Assembly (NCBI RefSeq): GCF_041903755.1 | Contig: NZ_JBBWVE010000006.1 | Coordinates: 62,001 to 126,000, forward strand | Reading direction: 5' to 3' | DNA length: 64,000 nt | Origin: Thiocapsa roseilacustris | Lineage (GTDB): Bacteria > Pseudomonadota > Gammaproteobacteria > Chromatiales > Chromatiaceae | In this document: in pieces, positions 8,141-16,554 of the stretch | Layout: each line of letters begins with the position of its first letter | Position numbering within the stretch: the stretch's first letter is position 1 | Program-made: the position numbers and the translations under genes | The notes under the pieces: model-generated | The model's database searches: none | Told to the model about the DNA's origin: nothing | Seen by the model: the letters and a program-made list of their open reading frames with translations, nothing else

Positions 8141-8265
8141 GTGGATCGATTTCCGGAGAATGCCGAAGACGTAGGTTGTACTGACGGTAAGAGGCACAAC
8201 GTCCGCCGACGGTCGGTTGTGCCTCGCAAAGCTCGGCACAACCAACGGCCCCGGAAGGTTGCGGC
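8141..8265 (-). repeat. Dispersed palindromic repeat, family A, copy 1
   Basis: Between tonB and apbE. On the minus strand it reads GGTTGTGCCGAGC...GCGAGGCACAACC, then a second hairpin with CGTCAGTACAACCTACG, flanked by imperfect CCGCAACCTTCC / TTTCCGGAGAATG ends. The same arrangement occurs at 19696-19836 and 52639-52775. It gives false open frames beginning MCRALRGTT that appear to extend tonB. Confidence 0.85.
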
Positions 8266-8335
8266 TGTCGGGGCGACCCGAGGTGGAGTTAGATCCTTGC
8301 CATGAAATCACCCCATCCGGGGATCTGCTCGGGGA

Positions 8336-9439
8336 TCAGGGGTCAGTCGCCCCGGGCACCTCGCTCGCCTGAATCCTCGGCGCGATCGGAGCACTTGTGT
8401 CGACCAATTCGATCCGATCGGCCATCGCTTGGTTCATGTGCAGGGTGCCTTCGGCATCGACGAGAAGCACATAGCTGATGTCCATCGCGCGCGCCACCGC
8501 CTCCCAGTCGGTCGGCCCCGCCACGAACATGGCCGTGGCTGCAGCGGCCGCAGTGGTTGCGTCCCGATGGAGCACGGTCACCGAGCGGGTGCCGCGCGCG
8601 GGCGAGCCGGTTCGCGGATCGATGATCGCATGATAGATCTCACCCTTGAACACGAAGTTCCGGTCGTAGTCGGCCTTGGTGACGAGGCTCTCGTCTCCGC
8701 GCATCGGCACGATAGCGAGTACACCCGAGCCGCTGGGTCGGCGAATCGTGATCCGCCAAGGCTGGCCGCTGCGATCGCCGATCAATCGAACCTCGCCGCC
8801 GGCCTGCAACAGCGCGCTCTTGATCCCGAGCTCACGCAGGTGCTCGATGGCCAGATCCATGGCATGGCTCTTGGCGATGCTGTCGAAATCCAGCTTGATG
8901 GCCGGATTGTGGCCGTGCAGCTCGAGCCCCTCGATATCGATCTGGCTCATTCTGGGGGTTGCTGCAACCAATCGCGCGATTTGCTGTTCGGGCGGCGGCG
9001 GGCGGCTGCGAACCGCGTCGGCATGGAACCCCCAGAGGTCCATCAGATAGCCGATGGCGGGATTGAAGAGTCCGCCACTTTGTGACTCGAAGTCCTTGCT
9101 CAGACGCACCAACGGCATGGTCGACGGGGGGGCCACGAAGGGCTCCTCGGTCAGCAGCATCTGATTGACCCGACCCATCGGGCCGGGTTGCCAGGAATGC
9201 AATGCATCCTGCAGGAAGGCGAAGTCCTGCTGGACCAGGGAGGCCGCCTGTTGCGCCTCTTGTCGGTCGACGCTGACCAGGCTCAGGTCGACCTGACCAC
9301 CGAAGGCGTCGAAGCGTATCGTGGTGACCGGGGTCTCTTGTCCGCAGGCGGCGAGTCCGAAGAGGGCCGCCGCGATCGCATACAAACGCGGCGCGCGCCG
9401 AAGCCGGTCGGGGCGGGAGGATGAATACAGCACGGACAT
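8336..9439 (-). CDS. apbE: FAD:protein FMN transferase, lipoprotein
   Basis: Transfers FMN from FAD onto a Thr of target proteins such as RnfG/RnfD or NqrB/NqrC subunits in the periplasm. The 367-residue product has a lipoprotein signal (hydrophobic AIAAALFGLAAC, lipobox Cys at about 32). Family motifs are GGLFNPAIGYLMDLWGF, KLDFDSIAKSHAMDLAIEHL, ALLQAGGEVRLIGD and HAIIDPRTGSPARGTRSVTV. No flavoprotein target lies adjacent. It is transcribed with gshB upstream (70-bp gap). Confidence 0.95.
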   Translation of the reverse strand: MSVLYSSSRPDRLRRAPRLYAIAAALFGLAACGQETPVTTIRFDAFGGQVDLSLVSVDRQEAQQAASLVQQDFAFLQDALHSWQPGPMGRVNQMLLTEEPFVAPPSTMPLVRLSKDFESQSGGLFNPAIGYLMDLWGFHADAVRSRPPPPEQQIARLVAATPRMSQIDIEGLELHGHNPAIKLDFDSIAKSHAMDLAIEHLRELGIKSALLQAGGEVRLIGDRSGQPWRITIRRPSGSGVLAIVPMRGDESLVTKADYDRNFVFKGEIYHAIIDPRTGSPARGTRSVTVLHRDATTAAAAATAMFVAGPTDWEAVARAMDISYVLLVDAEGTLHMNQAMADRIELVDTSAPIAPRIQASEVPGATDP

Positions 9440-9509
9440 CTCCGGGAATGGGTTGCCGGTCGCGGTCGCTCGCGAGGCCGAGCGGGTCGGTTGACCGGTG
9501 GGTAAGGTC

Positions 9510-10466
9510 TCAGGTGTAGCGCATGACTCGTGCCTGAATCGCGTCCATCAGATCCCCCGCGATATCGGTGCCGTAGGCGGCATCGATCTCGCGGATACAG
9601 GTCGGGCTGGTGACGTTGACCTCGGTCAAGAAGTCCCCGATCACGTCCAGACCGGCGAAGAGGATCCCGCGGGCGCGCAATTGCGGGCCGACCTGCGCGG
9701 CGATCCAGCGATCCCGTTCGGTCAAAGGCCGCGCTTCGGCGGATGCTCCCGCCGCGAGGTTGCCGCGGGTCTCGCCCGGCGCCGGGATGCGCGCAAGACA
9801 GTAGGGAGCGGGTTCGCCGTCCACCATCAGGATGCGTTTATCGCCGTCGCGGATCTCGGGGATGAAGCGCTGGGCCATGCAGAAACGCCGGCCGTGCAGA
9901 GTCAGGGCCTCAATGATGACGCTTAGGTTCGGGTCGTCCGTGCGAACGCGAAACACCGAGGCCCCACCCATGCCGTCGAGCGGCTTGAGGATGATGTCGC
10001 CGTGCTCGCGATGGAAGTCCCGGATCGCCCCCGCGCTGCGCGTGATCAGGGTGGGCGGTGTACACTGCGGGAAGGCGGCGGTGTAGACCTTTTCATTGGC
10101 GTCGCGCAGACTTCGCGGATGGTTGACGACCATGCAGCCGGCCTCGTGGGCCTGCTCGAGGAGATAGGTCGTGAAGATATATTCGATGTCGAACGGCGGG
10201 TCCTTGCGCATCAGCACCGCGCCCAGCGCATCGAGCGGGCGCTCGATCTCGGCCCCGAGACGATACCAACCCGCGGGATCGTCCGTGACCTCGAGCGGTC
10301 GCATCCGCGCCAGGGTGCGCCCGTCGCGCAGCGACAGATCCGCCACCTCCATGTACCACAGGGGCCAGCCGCGCTTCTGCGCGGCCAACAGCATGGCGAA
10401 GGTACTATCCTTCTTAATGTTGATGGACCCGATCGGATCCATCACGACGCCGAGCTCGATAGACAT
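9510..10466 (-). CDS. gshB: Glutathione synthetase
   Basis: Joins gamma-glutamylcysteine and glycine using ATP. The 318-residue ATP-grasp protein starts with LGVVMDPIGSINIKKDSTFA and contains RKDPPFDIEYIFTTYLLE, ILKPLDGMGGASVFRV and AGLDVIGDFLTEVNVTSPTC, all diagnostic. The start lies 39 bp from the divergent PilG-like gene, so the two promoters must overlap. Confidence 0.98.
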   Translation of the reverse strand: MSIELGVVMDPIGSINIKKDSTFAMLLAAQKRGWPLWYMEVADLSLRDGRTLARMRPLEVTDDPAGWYRLGAEIERPLDALGAVLMRKDPPFDIEYIFTTYLLEQAHEAGCMVVNHPRSLRDANEKVYTAAFPQCTPPTLITRSAGAIRDFHREHGDIILKPLDGMGGASVFRVRTDDPNLSVIIEALTLHGRRFCMAQRFIPEIRDGDKRILMVDGEPAPYCLARIPAPGETRGNLAAGASAEARPLTERDRWIAAQVGPQLRARGILFAGLDVIGDFLTEVNVTSPTCIREIDAAYGTDIAGDLMDAIQARVMRYT

Positions 10467-10505
10467 ATACCCGAGTGTACTTCAGTGGCCGGGGGCTTGT
10501 CAGGA

Positions 10506-10985
10506 ATGACGACACGATTACCGGCAACCTCCGATCTGCTCCCGTCGGACCCGGCTTTCGATCCGGGGCCCGATGTGTCGCCGATGGTGCCGCCTGTCGT
10601 GGGTGCCGCTCGGAGCGATGCCCGTATTCTGCTGGCCGCCGACAGTCCGGTCGCGCGACGCTTCGCCGCCAAGCTTCTGCGCGATCGTGGTTACCGCGTC
10701 GAGGTCGGTCTCGACGGCTTCGATGCGCTCGGCATGGTGTTCGAGGTGAAGCCCGACCTTCTGCTCCTCGAGAGCCGGATGCCGCGTCTGGACGGCTTTC
10801 AAGTCTGTGCTCTCGTGAAGCGAGCCCCCGGGTTTGCCGACCTGCCGATCGTCATTGTCTCGGACTGCGGGGGGCTTTACGCGCGCGTTCGGACTCATCA
10901 GGCCGGCGCGCTGTCTTTCCTTTCGAAGCCGTTCACCGCCGGCGAGCTGTTGAATGCCGTTGCCGGGGCGCTCTCCGATGGCTGA
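10506..10985 (+). CDS. PilG-like receiver protein with degenerate phosphorylation site
   Basis: A single receiver domain after a 38-residue Pro/Asp-rich tail. The core resembles PilG of the type IV pilus chemosensory system (DGFDAL, MPRLDGFQVCALVK). The phospho-acceptor position is Glu (LLLLESRMPRLDG, residue 89), and the acidic pair is Ala-Asp (LLAADSP, residues 45-46) instead of Asp-Asp. The conserved Lys remains (SKPF, 141). The protein should therefore not be phosphorylated and may mimic an active state. It is divergent from gshB, the pilG position in Pseudomonas, and overlaps the next gene by 8 bases. A GTG-type extension back to 10002 lies antisense to gshB and was rejected. Confidence 0.88.
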   Translation: MTTRLPATSDLLPSDPAFDPGPDVSPMVPPVVGAARSDARILLAADSPVARRFAAKLLRDRGYRVEVGLDGFDALGMVFEVKPDLLLLESRMPRLDGFQVCALVKRAPGFADLPIVIVSDCGGLYARVRTHQAGALSFLSKPFTAGELLNAVAGALSDG

Positions 10986-13113
10986 TTCGCGCCCCTCCGT
11001 CGCGCTCGACGCCGAGACGCCGCGAGCGACGACGAACCTGCAGACGCTTGCCGAGGCGATGCAGCGGGTGCGCCACAGGTTTCATCTCGACCTGGTCGAC
11101 TGGTATCGAGGCGCGACGGATCTGCGTGGATTGATGCGCCTCGAGATGCTGTTTCGTAAGGTGAATGCCGGCATCGGCACTGGTGTTCTGGCCGATCTCT
11201 TCGGCCTGGCCGAGATCTTCGCGGCGGCGCTGCGCGACGGGCGACTGGATTGCGATGCGGGTACGCGCTCCTTGATGGGGCAGCTCGATCGGGTCTTGAA
11301 GCCACTTGCGCAGCCGCTGCCTGTGTGGCCGGAGGCCGAGGCTCGAGCGTTGATCGATCGGCTTTTGGATCTCCTGGTGGGCTTGGAGTCGGGAGACCGC
11401 CGGGTGCTCGATCTGGCAGCGGTCTACCGGTCGTCCGAGGCGATCCGGGCGGCGCAGAGCCTGCGTCGCGATCGACCGGCGCCATCCCGAGAGGATGACC
11501 TCGATCGCACCGGCGGGAGACTTGCCGAGCTTGTCGCCCTCGAGGAGCTGCTCGAGTTGATCGACCGCGGCGCCTTCGTCGATCCGGCCGCGCTCGATGC
11601 CTCCTACGCAGCACTCCACGAGCTTGTCGGTGTCATGGATCCATCCGATGCCTGTCGGCTGGTGCCGCGACTGGCCGCGATCGCCGATCAGATGAAGGCG
11701 CTGGTGTCGGCCGACGTGTCCGAGCAGTCGACGCTGCTGGAGGCCCTGGCCGCCGACCTTCTTGCCTTGGAGTCGATCCTGCAGGCTTGGGTGGATGACG
11801 GTGTTGTCGCCGAAGCGCCTTCGCTCGGCTCCGGGATAGATCCGGCCGAGCTCACACTCGCCGCCTTGCGCGAGCTGGATCGCGAGCTTCTCGGGGTGAC
11901 CGATCTGCTGTTCGCTGCCCCGGGTCTCGAGGGGGTGTCGATACGCTCGGACGTGGTCGGGGCAATGCTTGCCCGCATCGCGGGCGTCCTGCGCCTGCTC
12001 GGGCTGGCTGGGGCTGCCGATCTTGCGACGGTCTGCGCAGGCTGGGTGGGTCGACACGACGCAGTCCCCGATACACGCTCGGTCGATGTCGGTCGCGAGA
12101 CGATGGCAGAGGCGCTGGCCTGTTTGCGGCGAGAAATCGCCGCCCGCTTGGCCGCAGGGCTTGCGGCGTCGGCTCCGACGGGGTGTGTCGAGCAGGCGTT
12201 GATCGCGTCCGCGCGTGCGATCGAGGAGACGTCCGGTCCACCCATGCCGCCCACGCCGCCGAACGGCGCGTCCGCGGATGTGCCGAGTCTCCCGATTGCC
12301 CGGATCTCCGAGCAGGAGAGGATCGCTCCGGCGCTCGCGGAGATCTTTCTCGAGGAGATCGACGGGCAGATCATCGGGGCGGCGACGGATACGGACCTCG
12401 CGGTCGACGGCTTGTCGGCGTTGGTCCCCTTGGATGGTTTGACGAGTTGGGACAACGCCCCGCAGATCCCGATCGAGGATCTGCTCGACACCTACGAAGC
12501 CGCGCCGGAGATTCCGGGCGAATCGGTGCTGCCCGATGTCGATGAGTCTCCCGATAGCGAGGCAGTCGACGCGCGTTCGGCTTCGGACGACGTGCTCGGG
12601 CTCTCGGAGCAGACCCTCGGCGAGGAGCTCGACCAGGCGTTCTCCGGTCTCCTCGACCCGTCGACGGAGTTCACGCCGGATCCGGCGCTCGCTCCGTCGG
12701 CGCCGCGGCTACCGGAGGTGGATCCGATCCCGCTGGCGGCACCCTTAGTGGAACAGATTGCCGAGATTGCGCGGTGTCGCGCAGAGTTGGATATCACCCA
12801 TGCGCAACAGGTCTCCGGCTTGGCCGCGCTCGACCTTGGGCTGGCCCGTCTGCGCGACCTTGTCGATCGCCTCGAGAGCGATCCGCACCCAGGCGGCGGG
12901 CCGATTGGCTTAGGGGTGGACGACATGGGCGAGGGATTCGGGCAGCGCGAGTTTTGCGGTCGCGTGGGCGAGATCCTCGATGATCTGGAGAGCGTCAGGC
13001 GAGGACTGATCGCTGATCGACAGGCGTCGGCCGAGCCGCGGGCGCGACAAGCGAAACTCCTCGAGGCCGTCATGGACGCCTTGGTCAAGCTGAACCTGGA
13101 GTCACCGGATTAA
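10978..13113 (+). CDS. ChpA/FimL-like scaffold protein without kinase domain
   Basis: A 711-residue helical, Leu/Asp-rich cytoplasmic protein. The N-terminal 330 residues look like the FimL/ChpA N-terminal helical region (LQTLAEAMQRVRHRFHLDLV). An acidic, low-complexity linker follows (about 400-600). The C terminus (PLVEQIAEIARCRAELDITH...LARLRDLVDRLE) recalls the segment before the CheA dimerisation helix in ChpA. No HPt histidine, N/G1/F/G2 ATP-binding boxes, CheW or receiver domain follows; the gene stops where those would begin. ATG at 10978 overlaps the receiver gene, so the two are probably translated together. No pilH, pilI or pilJ is present. The family link is moderate; its job in twitching or cAMP control is inference. 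Confidence 0.6.
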   Translation: MADSRPSVALDAETPRATTNLQTLAEAMQRVRHRFHLDLVDWYRGATDLRGLMRLEMLFRKVNAGIGTGVLADLFGLAEIFAAALRDGRLDCDAGTRSLMGQLDRVLKPLAQPLPVWPEAEARALIDRLLDLLVGLESGDRRVLDLAAVYRSSEAIRAAQSLRRDRPAPSREDDLDRTGGRLAELVALEELLELIDRGAFVDPAALDASYAALHELVGVMDPSDACRLVPRLAAIADQMKALVSADVSEQSTLLEALAADLLALESILQAWVDDGVVAEAPSLGSGIDPAELTLAALRELDRELLGVTDLLFAAPGLEGVSIRSDVVGAMLARIAGVLRLLGLAGAADLATVCAGWVGRHDAVPDTRSVDVGRETMAEALACLRREIAARLAAGLAASAPTGCVEQALIASARAIEETSGPPMPPTPPNGASADVPSLPIARISEQERIAPALAEIFLEEIDGQIIGAATDTDLAVDGLSALVPLDGLTSWDNAPQIPIEDLLDTYEAAPEIPGESVLPDVDESPDSEAVDARSASDDVLGLSEQTLGEELDQAFSGLLDPSTEFTPDPALAPSAPRLPEVDPIPLAAPLVEQIAEIARCRAELDITHAQQVSGLAALDLGLARLRDLVDRLESDPHPGGGPIGLGVDDMGEGFGQREFCGRVGEILDDLESVRRGLIADRQASAEPRARQAKLLEAVMDALVKLNLESPD

Positions 13114-13198
13114 ATTCTAAATCGCGTCTCACCGGGATCGAGGAGATCTCCGAAGCCAAACGCATCATGAGAACGACGCATGTCGCTCTGGACGCAGT

Positions 13199-13930
13199 TT
13201 AGACGCCGAGATCCCCCCAAAGCGCCTGGATGACGGCGATGGCGGCGAGCGGCGCCGTTTCGGTCCGCAGGATCCGCGGCCCCAGGCGCACCCCCTCGAA
13301 ACCCCGAGCCCGAGCACTCGCGCGTTCGCGTGGGCTAAGCCCCCCTTCCGGGCCGATCAGCAAGGTGACCGTCGCGCCTGGCGCGGGCAAGGCGGTCAAG
13401 GGCCGAACGGCAGCGGGGTCGAGCAGTAGTCCGCCGCCCGCGTGTTTGCTCAGCCAATCGCTAGTGGTTGCCGCAGCGGCGAGATGCGGCAGCCGTCGCC
13501 GCCCCGACTGCTCGCAGGCCCCGATGAGGATACCGCGCCAGTGATCCAGACGCCGCTCGAGTCTTGGGCCGTTCAGCTGGACCTGGCTGCGCTCGGCGAA
13601 CAGAGGCGTGATGCGGCCCACGCCGAGCTCGACGGCCTTCTGCAGCGCGTAGTCCATCCGCTCGCCTTTGGAGACGCCGACCGCGAGGTGGATGTTTAAC
13701 GGCGCGATCGGCTCCGCAGCGTCGGGCGTGCCGACTCGGACACTCGACCCGCCGCGATCGGCTCGCGTGAGGTGCGCCGGGTAGTCATATCCGTTGCCAT
13801 TGAACAACACCAAGGGTGCATCGGGTGGCAGACGCAGGACTTGGGTGAGGTGACGGGCTTGAGCCGACGGCAGCTCGAGGGCCGCGCCGGGCTCCAAAGG
13901 CAGGTCGACATAGACGCGCGGGATTCGCAT
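13199..13930 (-). CDS. rsmE: 16S rRNA (uracil-1498-N3) methyltransferase
   Basis: SPOUT-class methyltransferase of 243 residues. The N-terminal PUA-like part has MRIPRVYVDLPLEPG and ARHLTQVLRLP; the C-terminal knot has VGVSKGERMDYALQKAVELG, ITPLFAERSQV, TLLIGPEGGLSPRE and RLGPRILRTETAPLAAIAVI. I start at ATG 13930 because conserved residues begin right there; the frame is open further back to 13996 without conserved sequence. Convergent with the ChpA-like gene; the DUF423 gene lies 10 bp upstream on the same strand. Confidence 0.96.
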   Translation of the reverse strand: MRIPRVYVDLPLEPGAALELPSAQARHLTQVLRLPPDAPLVLFNGNGYDYPAHLTRADRGGSSVRVGTPDAAEPIAPLNIHLAVGVSKGERMDYALQKAVELGVGRITPLFAERSQVQLNGPRLERRLDHWRGILIGACEQSGRRRLPHLAAAATTSDWLSKHAGGGLLLDPAAVRPLTALPAPGATVTLLIGPEGGLSPRERASARARGFEGVRLGPRILRTETAPLAAIAVIQALWGDLGV

Positions 13931-13940
13931 CGGCGAGACG

Positions 13941-14357
13941 TCAATCCGCTCCGGGCGGGGAGTCCGCGTGGCTGCTGACGCGGATACCTCTGGCACCGAC
14001 TACGAGCAGCGCCCAACCCGCAAGGAGGAGCACGCCGCCGATCGGGGTGATCATCCCGATCGCACGCTGATCCGTCAGCACGAGCGCATAAAGGCTGCCA
14101 CTGAAGAGCAGGATGCCGACCAGGAAGGCACCGGCAGCCCCGTGGACGAGCCGATCATCGGGCCGCTGCAGCAGCCACAGCCCGCAGGCCAGGATAGCAA
14201 GCGCATGTAGTCCCAAATAGTCCGTTGCGGTGGCCCAATTCGCGAGTCGCTCCGGGCTCACGATGTCTCTCAAACCGTGTGCGCCGAAGGCACCCAATGC
14301 GACCGTGACCAACCCGCAGAAAGCGCCCGTCGTCATCCAAAATCGTGGTCGATTCAT
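13941..14357 (-). CDS. DUF423 family small membrane protein (YgdD-like)
   Basis: A 138-residue inner-membrane protein with four predicted helices. The family signature GAFGAHGLRDIVSPERLANW follows the first helix; later segments include LGLHALAILACGLWLL, GAFLVGILLFSGSLYALVL and GMITPIGGVLLLAGWALLVV. The function is unknown. It ends 10 bp before rsmE, so the two are probably cotranscribed. Confidence 0.9.
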   Translation of the reverse strand: MNRPRFWMTTGAFCGLVTVALGAFGAHGLRDIVSPERLANWATATDYLGLHALAILACGLWLLQRPDDRLVHGAAGAFLVGILLFSGSLYALVLTDQRAIGMITPIGGVLLLAGWALLVVGARGIRVSSHADSPPGAD

Positions 14358-14707
14358 CTGCTTTCACCTGCCGATTCCGGTGTCATCAGAAATACCCAAT
14401 AAGGCGGATTTATGAAAGCAGGCCGAAATTCTGTTTTGACCGCGAGGGGTGCACTCTCCACCCTTACTCAGCACTTTGATCGACCGAGTCGGCGCAAAAA
14501 ACCTGTCCCGATGACGGTCGTACCGGGGATGTACGTAGCGGGAGGCTACCGAGCGTCGACCGGCTGGAGTTTGAAGAGCTTCGCAAGAATAATCGCTTTC
14601 GGAATTGCAGAGCCACCTCCCGTGTCCCGTCAAGGGCGACGACCACTACGCGTGAGACTCTAGGATGTCGAGCACCATGCCCGCGTCTGTCAGGAGAAAT
14701 AAGCGCG
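14358..14707. other. Intergenic region, nothing recognised
   Basis: A 350-bp divergent spacer between the DUF423 gene and the small gene at 14708. It should carry promoters for both, but no clear -35/-10 pair, repeat or gene remnant was recognised. Confidence 0.4.
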
Positions 14708-15010
14708 ATGGTTGCAAAGGTCAAGACAAGATCGCTTGCATGGATATCTGCCCCCCACGACCTGATGAAGCCGGACCAGGTTGGTTCCGAAACCGGCTCC
14801 GCCATGAAGGCCGAGGCCCACATGAAGTACAGCCAATTCTGCGAGGAGAGCCGCTACCCCGGCTTCTACTACCGGATGGTTGACAACGTTTTAGACGAGG
14901 AGAACTGGAAATGCTTCGTCAACTCGGTCTACGACAAAGAGACCAAGACCTGGACCTGCTTCAAGCGCGCCCACGTCGATGTAGTTGACAAGAGCAAACT
15001 GTTCAAATAA
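14708..15010 (+). CDS. Small conserved-looking hypothetical protein
   Basis: Up to 100 residues. The C-terminal two thirds (KYSQFCEESRYPGFYYRMVD, then ENWKCFVNSVYDKETKTWTC) is rich in aromatics and charged residues, with three cysteines (two in WKC and WTC contexts). It looks like a compact folded domain, but I do not recognise the family. An AGGAG at 14692-14696 stands 11 bases before the ATG at 14708; an internal ATG at 14765 is an alternative. A strong intrinsic terminator follows 44 bp after the stop, which argues that it is a real, separately transcribed gene. Confidence 0.7.
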   Translation: MVAKVKTRSLAWISAPHDLMKPDQVGSETGSAMKAEAHMKYSQFCEESRYPGFYYRMVDNVLDEENWKCFVNSVYDKETKTWTCFKRAHVDVVDKSKLFK

Positions 15011-15053
15011 CGAAGCCAACCGGGCCTCGTGCCCCGAGTGGGCTCGCCATTGA

Positions 15054-15081
15054 CCGGACGCTATATGGCGTCCGGTTTTTT
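15054..15081 (+). terminator. Rho-independent terminator after the 14708 gene
   Basis: Perfect 8-bp stem CCGGACGC/GCGTCCGG with loop TATATG, followed by six T residues. Confidence 0.93.
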
Positions 15082-15434
15082 CTTTGGGCCGCGCCGATTC
15101 CCGAGTCACGATCGCGGTCTCCTCGGGAATCTCCATCCAACGGTGTCCGCTTCGAACTTGCCGATAATCCCGGAATGGCAGCACGCAAGCGGCCTCAGCC
15201 AGGCACGGAGCGGAGATCAGAGCAATTTCGGTGTTCTCTGGCCGATCACTTGGTGTCGGTTTATGGGGAGAAGCGTGTTGCGGCCATCGATTTAGCGTTT
15301 TCAACAGAGCCTTTAGCTCTCTCAGTAAGCCGCTGAGGGAGAACGCTGCACCGGGTCGAGGTACTGTCGTTTCCCCCGAAGTCGGGTGCGGTCGTTGAAA
15401 CGCCGGTGCGCACGCGATCGGGCAATTGGGTGGA

Positions 15435-15640
15435 ATGGTCCACCAGATCAGGCAGGACTCCATCTTTACTCAAGCGCTTTCTCGATGAGATGGCGGGTGT
15501 GTTCACCGAGGTGCTGCTCCCTGCGCCAACCGTCGGGCGCAGGCGATGGGGCTGGTCAAGCTCGGCACCGTCAGTCTCGACGGGACCAAGACCATCGCCG
15601 AGCCCGAAACCCGGCTGCGCGCACCGACCACAGCGATTTG
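15435..15640 (+). pseudogene. IS1182-like transposase fragment
   Basis: One plus-strand frame reads QAMGLVKLGTVSLDGTKT, which matches the conserved LGTVSLDGTKI core of IS1182-family DDE transposases (the Asp is catalytic). An in-frame stop precedes it near 15488 and the similarity ends after it (IAEPETR instead of KANASRH). This is a decayed piece; no inverted-repeat ends were recognised. Confidence 0.7.
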
Positions 15641-15789
15641 TCGCTGGTAGCGATCGCTACCCAAGGCGAATCCGCGGTTGGTTACATTGCGCTGCGCGGT
15701 CGTCTCGGCCTCCGAGGCCGTTTGGGCGAACAGACGCAGGGGCCGGTAGCGCGCGTCGTGCGTCTTCGCTCTCGCCGAGCGCCGCATCA

Positions 15790-16431
15790 ATGCGGGCGCG
15801 CCGAAACTAAAGGGGCGCAGCGGTACCGAGCGCATTGCCGAGGTAGCCCAACTAGGGGTATTGTACTGGGGCCGGTACCATGTGCGCCCGGACAGGGTTG
15901 AGCTCGATGTCACGTTTGCAGGCGAAGAGATGGCTTTCGGCCTCGGTTATCGAAGAACGGAAGCGGCCTTCGGAGAGCGTGCCGGTCCGCCGATAGGTGC
16001 CGCTAATGTGCTGAACTTAGCGTTGCCCGAAGCACTTCATGAGCAAGTCCGAGTCCGCGGTCGGTCGCGGATGTCACCAGCAAATGACCATGATTGGTCA
16101 TCAGGGCATGAGAGTGGACACTAACCGGCACGCTCGTCGCGAGCGCTGCAAGCACATCAGGGAACACCTTATAACCGGTCTTGCCAAAGAAGATCGGACC
16201 CCGATCTACGTTTCCTCGGAAAACCGTGCAACGGGCCCTCGTCGGCGACGACAAGGCAAGCGTGTCGCCGCAAGCGCGATTGTATGCGGATCGGTTCACG
16301 ATAGCATAAAACCCTGGTCTGCCGGCTTCGCCGTAACGGGCATTCCCGCGCGCTAAACGCATCGCACGGCACCATTTCGACCACCACAATAAGCGCAACC
16401 TGAGCGAGCACCTATTTTGTCGTAAAGGCAC
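15790..16431 (-). pseudogene. REP-associated tyrosine transposase (RAYT) remnant
   Basis: Read from 16431 downward, the minus strand gives ARYGEAGRPGFYAIVNRS, then VFRGNVDRGPIFF and VHSHALMTNHGHLLVTSATD, with the HxH-containing motif of Y1-type transposases. After a frameshift near 16003 it continues RTGTLSEGRFRSSI and DIELNPVRAHMVPAPVQYP, then a stop, then LGYLGNALG. These are the C-terminal motifs of RAYTs (RxGTLWEGRF, IELNPVRAGMV). The gene is broken by at least one frameshift, one stop and an internal disruption near the N terminus. RAYTs mobilise REP-type palindromes, which makes the palindromic repeats in this window worth comparing. Confidence 0.82.
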
Positions 16432-16554
16432 TTTCGCAGAATCTCCACACGATTCAACAAGCTGGACCGGCGTGACGAAGCGTTCGTTGTGTCACTGCGG
16501 CTTGGATCTAGCTCGTCTGATGTCAACATTATCTAGCTTCAAGAGGTTGTAATC

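Noticed and set aside
8137..8241. N-terminal extension of TonB beginning MCRALRGTT
   Set aside because: The codons lie in a dispersed palindromic repeat that gives the same peptide at unrelated loci; ATG 8136 precedes the real anchor.
10002..10505. Upstream extension of the PilG-like frame
   Set aside because: It lies antisense to gshB and has no family similarity; ATG 10506 directly precedes the receiver region.
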